Shown here: piece by piece, positions 42,307 through 49,430 of the stretch
Numbering within the stretch: position 1 is the first letter of the stretch
Layout of the letters: the number at the start of each line of letters is the position of its first letter
The notes under the pieces: model-generated
Seen by the model: only the letters and a program-made list of their open reading frames with translations
Database searches by the model: none
Told to the model about the DNA's origin: nothing
Program-made: the position numbers and the translations under genes
Assembly: GCA_018822105.1 (NCBI GenBank)
Contig: JAHJLB010000001.1
Coordinates: 62,001-126,000 of the forward strand
Direction: 5' to 3'
Length of the DNA stretch: 64,000 bases
Source of the DNA: Pseudomonadota bacterium
Lineage (GTDB): Bacteria; Desulfobacterota; Desulfovibrionia; Desulfovibrionales; Desulfovibrionaceae

Positions 42307-43767
42307 TCACACCAGCGGCGGCAGGTCCGGGGCCAGCACGTCCGGCTCCATGTGGATGGTCACGCGGACCAGCTCCGGCAGGCGTGCGCGCAGGGAAGCC
42401 TCCAGCGCCACGGTGACGTCGTGGGCGCGGGTGATGGGCGTCTGCGGGTGCATGCGGCAGTGGAACGAGGCCCCGAAGCGCGCGCCCGAGCGGTGCAGCT
42501 CCAGCCGGTGCATGTCGCACACCCCGTCGGTTTCCTCCACCATGTCCTCGATGGCCTGGCGCAGGGCCTGGGCGGCCTCGCCGTGCTCGGGCATGGGCGC
42601 CGGGTGCGCGCCCTCGGGCTCGATGTGCGTGACCACGGAGAGCACGGGCCCGAGCTCGCGGCGCAGGGCCTTCTCCATGTCCGTGACCCGGGCGTGGGCC
42701 TCGGCCAGGGACAGGCTCCCCGGCACCTCGGCATGCAGGTCGAGGGCCAGGCCCTCGTCGACCTGGCGCACCTGGATGTCGTGGGCGCTCAGGGAGAATA
42801 GCCCGGCCACCGCGCGCACGCGCTCCAGAAGGCCGCTGGCGCCCTGCTCCTGGGGGCGCACCTCCACCAGCACATCGGCTCCGGGCAGCACGCTGCGGGC
42901 CGCCTCTCGCGCCTCTCGCGCCACCTGGTGGGCCTCGTCGGCGTCGAGCCCCGGCTGGATGAGCAGGCGCATGTCCACGAAGCTGGCCGGGCCGCTGGCG
43001 CGCACGCGCACGCGGCGCACGCCCGTGACGCCGGGCAGGCTGCCCACGGCCCGTTCGATCTGACCCGAGGCCTTCTGCACTCCGGAGTCCAACAGCACGT
43101 CCACGGCCTGGCAGCCCAGCTTCCAGCTGACCCAGAGCACGATGCCGCTGACCGCCAGGGCGGCCAGGGAGTCGGCCCGCAGCAGCCAGGGCTTGAGCGC
43201 GGAGCCAGGCGCGACGAGGTCGGCCAGGGCCAGGGCGCCCAGGCCAGCCAGCACCACCAGGGACGACCAGATGTCCGTGGAGAAGTGCAGGGCGTCGGCC
43301 TCCAGGGCCTGGCTGTTGTGCTTCTTGGCAGCGGCCAGCAGCATGCGCGAGCGCGAGAAGTCCACCACGATGGACACCACCATGACGCCCACGGCCCAGA
43401 GGGAGGCGTCCACCTCGCGCGGGTGGTAGAAGAGCCGGTCCACGGCCTCGTAGATGATCCAGACGCAGGTCAGGAGCAGAAGCCCGGTCTCGGCCAGGGC
43501 CGAGAGGTTCTCCACCTTGCCGTGGCCGTAGGGGTGCTTGGCGTCCGCGGGCAGGGCCGAGAGGCGCACGGCGTAGAGGGTGACCCCGGCGGCCACCAGG
43601 TCGAGTCCGCTGTGGGCGGCCTCGGAAAGAATGCCCAGGCTGCCGGTGTACAGCCCGGCGGCCAGCTTCATGCCCGTCAAAAGCAGCGCCGCCAGCACAG
43701 AGGACAGCGCGGCGCCGTTCTTTTCCTTCATGGCCTGGGCATGTGCTGCGGAAGGGGTTTCGACCAT
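42307..43767 (-). CDS. Cation diffusion facilitator with three C-terminal dimerisation-type domains
   Basis: A 486-aa inner-membrane metal efflux pump. TM2 has SEAAHSGLDLV and TM5 has ALHFSTDIWSS (HxxxD), the zinc/iron-type metal site of CDF transporters; about six helices lie in residues 15-220. The soluble part then repeats a ferredoxin-like ZT-dimer domain three times (starting about 237, 320 and 410) instead of once. Each copy has a PGV or equivalent start and an HxEP-type or VEVRP end. The extra copies may sense metal. ATG 43767 is chosen as the start; ATG 43731 is also possible. It is divergent from the chemoreceptor gene. Confidence 0.87.
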   Translation of the reverse strand: MVETPSAAHAQAMKEKNGAALSSVLAALLLTGMKLAAGLYTGSLGILSEAAHSGLDLVAAGVTLYAVRLSALPADAKHPYGHGKVENLSALAETGLLLLTCVWIIYEAVDRLFYHPREVDASLWAVGVMVVSIVVDFSRSRMLLAAAKKHNSQALEADALHFSTDIWSSLVVLAGLGALALADLVAPGSALKPWLLRADSLAALAVSGIVLWVSWKLGCQAVDVLLDSGVQKASGQIERAVGSLPGVTGVRRVRVRASGPASFVDMRLLIQPGLDADEAHQVAREAREAARSVLPGADVLVEVRPQEQGASGLLERVRAVAGLFSLSAHDIQVRQVDEGLALDLHAEVPGSLSLAEAHARVTDMEKALRRELGPVLSVVTHIEPEGAHPAPMPEHGEAAQALRQAIEDMVEETDGVCDMHRLELHRSGARFGASFHCRMHPQTPITRAHDVTVALEASLRARLPELVRVTIHMEPDVLAPDLPPLV

Positions 43768-43839
43768 GGCCGACCCTACGGCAGGTCGTGCGCCTGCGTC
43801 AATGAGCACGGTGTGCCAAGCCTTGCTCCGTAAGATATG

Positions 43840-43868
43840 TTGACCTAACGTCGAAGAGGAAGGATACT
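43840..43868 (+). promoter_or_regulatory. Sigma-70-type promoter for the chemoreceptor gene
   Basis: TTGACC, 17-bp spacer, GATACT; start near 43875 with a leader of about 70 nt before ATG 43946. Confidence 0.55.
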
Positions 43869-43945
43869 TCGTGTCCAGGCAAATTCGCACTACACAATAG
43901 AGGTTGGGCTGCCTGCCCCCCTTCCTCGCCTTTGAAGGAGCATAT

Positions 43946-45673
43946 ATGCCTCAGCCTGCCTCGGCCAGCATCAAATCCCGGTTGGCCTTCTCCGGCCTGA
44001 TCCTCGTGGGCGCGGCCAGCGCCTTGTTTGCCACCAGCTTCTGGCCGGACACCTCCCTGGCCCTGCGCTTGGGGCTGTTTTTGCTGGCCATGCTGGGTGC
44101 GGCGGCCCTGTTCATGACCGTGCATGCTCAGCTTGTGCTGCCGCTGGACGCCCTGCGCGGATACGCCAGCCAGATCGCCAAGGGCACGGCTGCGGCCTGC
44201 CCGGCCCAATCCATGCCCAGCGAGTTCGCCGACCTGCGCGAGGTCTTGTGCGGTCTGGTGGTGCATCTGGGCAAGGCCGCCGAGGTTGCGCGGGAGAAGG
44301 AGGCCCAGGCCGAAAGCGAGACCGCCTCCACCCAGCGCGTCCTGGCCGAGAGCCGCGAGAAGGAGATGGCGATGGCCGAGCTCCTGGAGAACATGCGTGT
44401 CGCTTCGGCCAAGGCCAAGACCTCCGCTGAGCGCATCTTCGGGGCCGTGCGCGAACTCAATGGCAACATGGAGCAGGTGGGCAGCGACGTGCAGGTGCAG
44501 ACCGAGCGCGTTTCCGCCACCACACTGGCCATGGAGCAGATGAGCGAGGCCATCCTCGACATCGCCCGCAACACCGGCGACGCGGCCCAGAGCGCCGACC
44601 GCGCCAAGGGCAACGCCCAGACCGGGGCCAAGGGCGTGCGCGAGGCCGTCACCTCCATCGAGCGCGTCAAGGACCGCATCCTGGCCCTGAAGGAGACCAT
44701 GACCAGCCTGGGCAACCAGGCCGAAGGCATCGGCCAGGTCCTGGGCGTCATCTCCGACATCGCCGACCAGACCAACCTGCTGGCCCTGAACGCCGCCATC
44801 GAGGCCGCCAGAGCAGGCGACGCGGGCAGAGGCTTCGCCGTGGTGGCCGACGAGGTGCGCAAGCTGGCCGAGAAGACCATGACCGCCACCAAGCAGGTGG
44901 GCGACTCCGTACGCAGCATCCAGGAGCGCGCCCGGGAGAACGTGGTGGCCGTGGACGCCGCCGCCTCCGACATCATCGAGAGCTCGCGCGTGGCCGAGGA
45001 ATCCGGCCACTACATGGAGGAGATCGTGTCCATCGTGCAGGAGACCGCCATGGAGGTGGCCTCCATCGCCACGGCCAGCGAGGAGCAGTCCGCCACCAGT
45101 GAGGAGATCAACCGCTCTGTGGCCGAGATCAACCAGGTGGCCCGGAAGACCGCCGCAAGCGTGGAGCAGTCCGCCCGCGTGGTGGTGGAGATCTCCGGGC
45201 TGGCCGAGGAGTTGGACTCCATCATCCAGGGCATGGCCAGCGGCAAGCTCTCAGGCGTGTCTTCGGACAAGCTCATGGAGTGGTCGGGCGACCTGTCGGT
45301 GGGCATCCGGCTCATCGACGAGCAGCACCAGGTGCTTCTGGGGCTCATCAACGAACTGCACACGGCAATGCGCGCGCGCAAGTCCGAAGCGGTGCTCGCG
45401 GGCGTTGTGCAGCGCCTCAAGGAATATACGGTGAAGCACTTCGGCCAGGAGGAGGAGTACTTCGACCGATACGGCTATCCGGAATCCATCCAGCACAAGG
45501 CCGCCCACGCCAAGCTGGTGCAGCAGGTGCTGGACTTCGAGGCGGGCCTGAAGAGCGGCAAGGCCAAGGTGACCATGGAGATCATGCGCTTCCTGAAGGA
45601 CTGGCTGGTAAGCCATATCCAGGGCACGGACAAGCGCTACAGCTCGTTCCTGAACGGCAAGGGCCTCCACTAG
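43946..45673 (+). CDS. Methyl-accepting chemotaxis protein with C-terminal bacteriohemerythrin domain
   Basis: A 575-aa receptor. Two hydrophobic helices lie near residues 13-33 and 40-60 with almost no periplasmic domain between them, followed by a signalling region with the hairpin-tip pattern [20 protein letters not shown]. Residues 443-575 form a hemerythrin: [18 protein letters not shown] and HIQGTDKRY supply the di-iron ligands. DcrH of Desulfovibrio vulgaris has the same ending and senses oxygen or redox state. AAGGAG lies 5 nt before ATG 43946. Sensing is expected to be cytoplasmic. Confidence 0.92.
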   Translation: MPQPASASIKSRLAFSGLILVGAASALFATSFWPDTSLALRLGLFLLAMLGAAALFMTVHAQLVLPLDALRGYASQIAKGTAAACPAQSMPSEFADLREVLCGLVVHLGKAAEVAREKEAQAESETASTQRVLAESREKEMAMAELLENMRVASAKAKTSAERIFGAVRELNGNMEQVGSDVQVQTERVSATTLAMEQMSEAILDIARNTGDAAQSADRAKGNAQTGAKGVREAVTSIERVKDRILALKETMTSLGNQAEGIGQVLGVISDIADQTNLLALNAAIEAARAGDAGRGFAVVADEVRKLAEKTMTATKQVGDSVRSIQERARENVVAVDAAASDIIESSRVAEESGHYMEEIVSIVQETAMEVASIATASEEQSATSEEINRSVAEINQVARKTAASVEQSARVVVEISGLAEELDSIIQGMASGKLSGVSSDKLMEWSGDLSVGIRLIDEQHQVLLGLINELHTAMRARKSEAVLAGVVQRLKEYTVKHFGQEEEYFDRYGYPESIQHKAAHAKLVQQVLDFEAGLKSGKAKVTMEIMRFLKDWLVSHIQGTDKRYSSFLNGKGLH

Positions 45674-45712
45674 TCCCACCAAAGGCCTTGAGGCCCTTTG
45701 GAATCCGCATTC

Positions 45713-45764
45713 AAGCCGAACGGGCTGTTTCAGGAGGAACCTGGAACAGCCCGTTCGGCTTTGT
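45713..45764 (+). terminator. Long hairpin terminator after the chemoreceptor gene
   Basis: AAGCCGAACGGGCTGTT pairs with AACAGCCCGTTCGGCTT, with an inner CAGG/CCTG pair, then a short T run (TTTG). Stable but with a weak T tract. Confidence 0.65.
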
Positions 45765-45776
45765 CCGGTCATACGG

Positions 45777-45809
45777 GGCGTCCAGAGGGCCTCAGGCCCT
45801 TTGGACGCC
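45777..45809. repeat. Imperfect palindrome with dispersed AGGCCCTTTGG element
   Basis: GGCGTCCA and TGGACGCC enclose AGGGCCT and AGGCCCT around a single C, with one G-T pair. The core AGGCCCTTTGG recurs at 45691-45701 and 33288-33298, always between genes. On the minus strand it lies just after the selenoprotein-like gene. Confidence 0.6.
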
Positions 45810-45824
45810 GGAGACCTCCCCGCC

Positions 45825-47057
45825 CTATTCCAGGTCCACGGCCTCGGCCAGGTAGCCGCTGAACAGGTGCACGGCCGCGGGCACCTCATGGGCCTTGAGC
45901 CCGTCGCGGATGCCGTCCTCGCAGTTGTGGCAGGCCACCACGGCCACCTCGGCCCCGGTGGCGCGGATGCACTCGGCCTTGGCCCTGGCCGTGGCCAGGC
46001 GCTTCTGCTTGTACTCGCTCATGAGCCCGTGCCCGCCGCCGGAGCCGCAGCAGTAGGTGTGCACGCCGTTGGGGTGCATCTCCCGGAAGTCCGCCGCGAC
46101 ATGGTCCAGGAGCAGGCGCGAGTCCTCGAAGTGTCCGGCGTTGCGGATGAAGTTGCAAGAGTCCTGGAAGGTCATGGGCTCTTTGTGAAAGTGATGCTTG
46201 AGCTTCAGCCGGTCCTGCCGGAAGAGGTCGGCCCACATCTTCATGGGCGCCACCACCTCGAAGGGAAAGTCACGTTTCAGCCAGTTGGGTCCCTCAAACT
46301 TGAGGGCGCGGATGGAGTGCCCTCACTCCGCCGTGAGCACCGTTCGGACCCCCAGGTTTTCGCCCGCCGCCACCACGCGGCGGCACATCTCCGTGGCCCC
46401 GGCGTCGTCGCCCGCGAAGAGGCCCAGGTTGGTGGAGTCCCAGCCGGTCTCGCTGGTGAGGGTGAAGTCCAGCCCGGCGGCGTTGTACAGCTTCAGGTAG
46501 CCGTAAAGGTTCTGGGGGTAGAACTTGATGTCGCGCGGGTGGAAGGTCAGCATGACCTCCGCGCCCTTCTTGTCCATGGGGGCCTTCGCGTCGGGCATCT
46601 CGGCCTGGAGCTCCTCCAGCTGCCACTCCACGGTCTCCAGGTACTCGTCCTGGGTGATGCCCAGGTTGTTGCCGATGGAAAGGGCGTTGGCCAGGCCGTC
46701 GGCCAGGCCCTTGGGTGTCAGGCCCTGGCTCACGGCCAGCGAGCGCGTGGCGCGCACCAGGAAGGGCACGGAGATGCCGTGGGGGCAGAACATGGTGCAG
46801 CGCTGGCACATGGTGCAGGTGCCGTAGGCCACGTCCACCAGCCACTGAATGAAGGCCTCGTCCACCTCTCCCTTTTTGCGCAGGAGTTCGGCCAGGGGCT
46901 TCAGGCGGTAGGCGGGAACGTGCTCGGGGATCGGGTCGGACTGGAAAAAGTGGCAGCCCTGGGCGCACAGCCCGCAGCGCGCGCAGATCTCCATCCACAG
47001 CTTGAGCCGCGCGCCGCTCTTGCCCGCCAGGGCGGTTTTCAGCTTGGCGATGTCCAT
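45825..47057 (-). CDS. HdrD/TmcB-like iron-sulfur protein, probable selenoprotein with in-frame TGA
   Basis: One reading frame of 411 codons interrupted only by TGA at 46325-46323 (codon 245). The N-terminal part has two [4Fe-4S] motifs, CARCGLCAQGC (25-35) and CTMCQRC followed by C91. The C-terminal part is a complete CCG domain: DSCNF, TYCCGSGG, ACHNC. The TGA falls in VLTAE-TGA-GHS, where this family has Cys in E-C-G-H. A hairpin with a G in the second loop position follows at 22 nt, as in bacterial SECIS elements. The protein is read as 410 aa with Sec245. Family relatives (HmcF, TmcB, DsrK, HdrD) reduce disulfides or pass electrons to membrane cytochrome b. A TGC-to-TGA error or pseudogene is the alternative. 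Confidence 0.8.
46291..46325 (-). promoter_or_regulatory. Candidate bacterial SECIS element
   Basis: On the minus strand, 22 nt after TGA, CCCUCA pairs with UGAGGG around the tetraloop AGUU. The loop has G in its first two bases, and the distance fits the 16-37 nt range of bacterial SECIS models. An overlapping stem, GAGGGC/GCCCUC, begins inside the TGA. Confidence 0.55.
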
Positions 47058-47087
47058 CAGGTCTCCTTGAAACGGATATTCCGGGGG

Positions 47088-47747
47088 CTACCAGGCGCCC
47101 ACGCTGCGCTTGCCGAAGTCGCTGCCGGTGACGGCGCGCGAGACGAAGAAGAGCACGGCGTGGGAGAGCTTGGTGCAGGGCACGGCCAGCAGCAGAAGAT
47201 TTGCGGAAAGCACATGCAGGGTGATCAGGAGGTCGTAGTCGCCCCACTGGCGAAAGGCCATCAGGCCCGTGAGCATGGGCAGGGCGGTGAGCGCCAGCAC
47301 CAGCCAGTCCGAGGGCGTGGTCAGGGCGCGCACGTGCGGCAGGGCCAGCCGCCGCCAGACGAAAAAGGCCGCCGCGGCCAGGAACAGGTACGTCAGCCAG
47401 TCCGCGGCCTCGTCGGGCAGGGCGGGCCAGGAGAGGTTCCAGGCCAGGTCCACCAGCACCACGTGGGCCGAGAAGCACAGCGCCACGGCGAGGAGCGCCA
47501 GGTGGAAGGCGAACCCGGCCAGGGTCATGAGCGGGTTCGCCCGCGCGGTGATGTTGGCGGGCACCAGCCAGTGCAGGACGCTCTTCAGCGCCCAGGCCGG
47601 GCGGAAGCCCTTGAGGGCGGCGGGGTCGGCCTTCTGGGCCAGCAGGATGAAGCGCAGCACGCGCCACGCCGATCCCAGCGCGAACACGCTGAAGGAGAAG
47701 GCGAAGAGCGGTCCGGCGGCAAAATCATACACGCTGAGCAGGGTCAC
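47088..47747 (-). CDS. TmcC/NarI-like membrane cytochrome b subunit
   Basis: A 219-aa integral membrane protein with about five helices and several intramembrane histidines (e.g. FAFHLALLA, LITLHVLSAN, KLSHAVLF) suited to binding b hemes. This is the pattern of NarI/DsrM/TmcC-type quinone-interacting subunits. The start is GTG 47747 with AGGAGG 5 nt upstream. Its partner iron-sulfur gene begins 30 nt downstream, so the two form a quinone-linked redox module. The cytochrome c (TmcA) and Trp-rich (TmcD) subunits of a full Tmc complex are absent nearby. Confidence 0.8.
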   Translation of the reverse strand: MTLLSVYDFAAGPLFAFSFSVFALGSAWRVLRFILLAQKADPAALKGFRPAWALKSVLHWLVPANITARANPLMTLAGFAFHLALLAVALCFSAHVVLVDLAWNLSWPALPDEAADWLTYLFLAAAAFFVWRRLALPHVRALTTPSDWLVLALTALPMLTGLMAFRQWGDYDLLITLHVLSANLLLLAVPCTKLSHAVLFFVSRAVTGSDFGKRSVGAW

Positions 47748-47832
47748 GGTTCCTCCTGATTGCAGGGCGGCTTGGGCGCGCTGGGGCAGGCGGGAATGAG
47801 CGTTGGCGTGGCCTGCCGGGTGCGCCTTCTGC

Positions 47833-47962
47833 CTAGCAGAACTTGCGGCGCAGGGCAATTCCCCTTTTGCGGTGGGGATTGGGATTGGGCGGGTGCTGTC
47901 CACACTCCCCCGGCTGGTTCACCCGGTCCATGGTGCGGAAGTTGACGGCCTCGGCCAGGCGC
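47833..47962 (-). pseudogene. Detached comM 3'-end remnant
   Basis: In the comM frame, the sequence reads LAEAVNFRTMDRVNQPGE, then 23 further residues to TAG. The first part matches the C-terminus of comM; the last 23 residues may be the original comM tail, cut off when the AT-rich segment was inserted. It has no start and is not expected to be translated. Confidence 0.6.
47903..47962. repeat. Left copy of 60-bp direct repeat (comM 3' end)
   Basis: Matches 49432-49491 at 58 of 60 positions; the two differences (C/T) change one Ile to Val and one His to Arg in the comM frame. Together with the right copy it brackets the AT-rich island like attL/attR. Confidence 0.9.
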
Positions 47963-48072
47963 ACCTGGTGGGGGATGTATGTGGGGGAGAGTTGTATCGA
48001 AAGACAAAGGTTGCGCAGGGTAATGACACCTGCGCTTAAGAACTTCAACGACAAACTGGCGTTGGGAAAAGA

Positions 48073-48113
48073 GACTTCTCTGCTTTGTCTTTGATTGACA
48101 AAGCAGAGAAGTC
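48073..48113 (-). terminator. Terminator of the mini-island operon
   Basis: A perfect 17-bp stem (GACTTCTCTGCTTTGTC and its complement) around a 7-nt loop, followed on the minus strand by TCTCTTTT. It lies 10 nt after the last island gene. Confidence 0.85.
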
Positions 48114-48123
48114 CCCCGAACAG

Positions 48124-48279
48124 TCAGCCTGAAGCGTTTGCCGCTGCCTTTACGGTCACCTTGGGCTGTTTAAACACGCTTTGATCGAAGACAATATACC
48201 CAACCGTACGCTTTGAGGTCTCGTCGGGTTTTGTCTGCCGCTGCTTGTCGTGTTCGGTCGGTATTGTCTTGTGAGACAT
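48124..48279 (-). CDS. Small 51-aa island protein
   Basis: A 51-residue, Lys/Thr-rich, hydrophilic protein (starts MSHKTIPTEHDKQRQ, ends KVTVKAAANASG). CTGGAG lies 6 nt before ATG 48279 and overlaps the end of the preceding gene, whose stop is 2 nt upstream, so translation should be coupled. It is followed directly by the terminator. No family recognised. The good ribosome-binding site and exact packing argue that it is real. Confidence 0.6.
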   Translation of the reverse strand: MSHKTIPTEHDKQRQTKPDETSKRTVGYIVFDQSVFKQPKVTVKAAANASG

Positions 48280-48281
48280 GT

Positions 48282-48956
48282 TTACTCCAGATTGTGAGAT
48301 CTTAAAATGTCTTTTGCCTCGTTCCGTATATGTGAGGAGTCAATGTACATGATGCGCAGCCAGAGAAAAATGCTAAACAAGTCCGAGAGGATGAAGGCGA
48401 ATCTGGCATCGTTCTCTACGTCAAAATAATTAGCAGAGGGATGGTCCATGCACAAAAGCCCAAAGACGGGGTCAAAATGGTTATCCTCTAAGGTCCCTAT
48501 GTCATCAGGAAAGGCAACATGTAAAGATCTTTCCTTCACCTTCTGGATCAGGGCACCCGCAAAGTCTGAACCGACTTGGTTTCTCAGGGCGATGGGGATG
48601 ACGATGGTCGATTTATAGCAAGAGTCACGAGAGGGGGGGACATTACCAATGCTGCGCCAGCACGCGACCCAGGCAGGATCATTGTGCCTTAAGTATTTGA
48701 TACGCAGACGCTGCCACACGCTAAGTATGTATTCTTCCCTCACGCGGTCGATGTCTAGCCGGTCGTTGTTGTAATCTGGAGGGTCCTTGAGGCAGGCTGC
48801 TGGGATGTCAGGGCAAGAGTAATAGTCTACTTTTTCTTCATATATACGGTATGCGGCAGAGCCTGGATTGATGGTTGTTTCGTGATCACTGTAGCTGCAT
48901 GGTCTGCTCCGGCGGCGTGACTTTAGGACTACCACCCCGTTGCGGTTTGTCGACAC
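48282..48956 (-). CDS. Island protein with possible GAF-like domain, unknown function
   Basis: A 224-aa protein starting at GTG 48956, 9 nt after the upstream gene. The C-terminal half has the look of a GAF-type sensor: STIVIPIALRNQ, then VFGLLCMDHPSANYFDVEND, then a hydrophobic helix (FILSDLFSIFLWLRIMYI). The N-terminal 70 residues are polar with several cysteines. Codon use is AT-rich and unlike the host genes. I cannot name a family. Its company and position in an island would fit an accessory trait such as defence or stress sensing, which is speculation. Confidence 0.65.
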   Translation of the reverse strand: MSTNRNGVVVLKSRRRSRPCSYSDHETTINPGSAAYRIYEEKVDYYSCPDIPAACLKDPPDYNNDRLDIDRVREEYILSVWQRLRIKYLRHNDPAWVACWRSIGNVPPSRDSCYKSTIVIPIALRNQVGSDFAGALIQKVKERSLHVAFPDDIGTLEDNHFDPVFGLLCMDHPSANYFDVENDARFAFILSDLFSIFLWLRIMYIDSSHIRNEAKDILRSHNLE

Positions 48957-48965
48957 GAGCTTGAT

Positions 48966-49349
48966 TCACAGCCTTGGACAGTCTTCTCGCTTGTTACGCG
49001 ATGTAAAGTAATTCTCGAGGGTTTCGAATAGCTTGTTGGATGCAACATCAATCGCTTCGCCAACATCCCGCTCAATTTTTGCCGTTCTATCTTTTATCAC
49101 TTTGGCGTTACGCAGTTTCTCCGCCGAACTCCTTAAGGGGCGGTATGCCTCAATGCTTTTCCTGAGTCGTTTGTGTTCTTCACCGAGAAGAAACGATTGT
49201 TGTATTATTTCAGCCTGATAGTAGCAGACAATTTTTTTAACGCGCTCAAATTTAGTTTTGAATAATTGTGTAGCAAGCCAGCGTCTAACGGGCTTTACGG
49301 CGATGTGGAGTGCCGACATAACCAATTCGAAAGCGGACATAATCTCCAT
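48966..49349 (-). CDS. Island protein, helical, unknown function
   Basis: A 127-aa protein, first gene of the island operon. It is basic and helical, with a hydrophobic N-terminal stretch (about 5-20) and a long charged helix region (about 55-110) that could form a coiled coil. ATG 49349 has no ribosome-binding site but coincides with the predicted transcription start, so it may be leaderless; ATG 49340 has GGAG only 3 nt upstream. Family not recognised. Confidence 0.6.
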   Translation of the reverse strand: MEIMSAFELVMSALHIAVKPVRRWLATQLFKTKFERVKKIVCYYQAEIIQQSFLLGEEHKRLRKSIEAYRPLRSSAEKLRNAKVIKDRTAKIERDVGEAIDVASNKLFETLENYFTSRNKREDCPRL

Positions 49350-49355
49350 GGATGC

Positions 49356-49384
49356 AATATAGCCAAGGGGTATCGAAGTGTCAA
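49356..49384 (-). promoter_or_regulatory. Near-consensus sigma-70 promoter of the island operon
   Basis: On the minus strand: TTGACA, exactly 17 bp, TATATT. Transcription should begin about 7 bp beyond the -10, at 49349, the first base of the first island ATG. Confidence 0.85.
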
Positions 49385-49430
49385 TGGCTTGTCATGTATA
49401 TGATTGTGGTGCATAGGGACTGCGGCTCTT

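Noticed and set aside
46257-46325. Split of the Hdr-like gene into two genes or a frameshift
   Set aside because: Both parts are in the same frame and the second part has no start region or family start; the only lesion is TGA at a conserved Cys.
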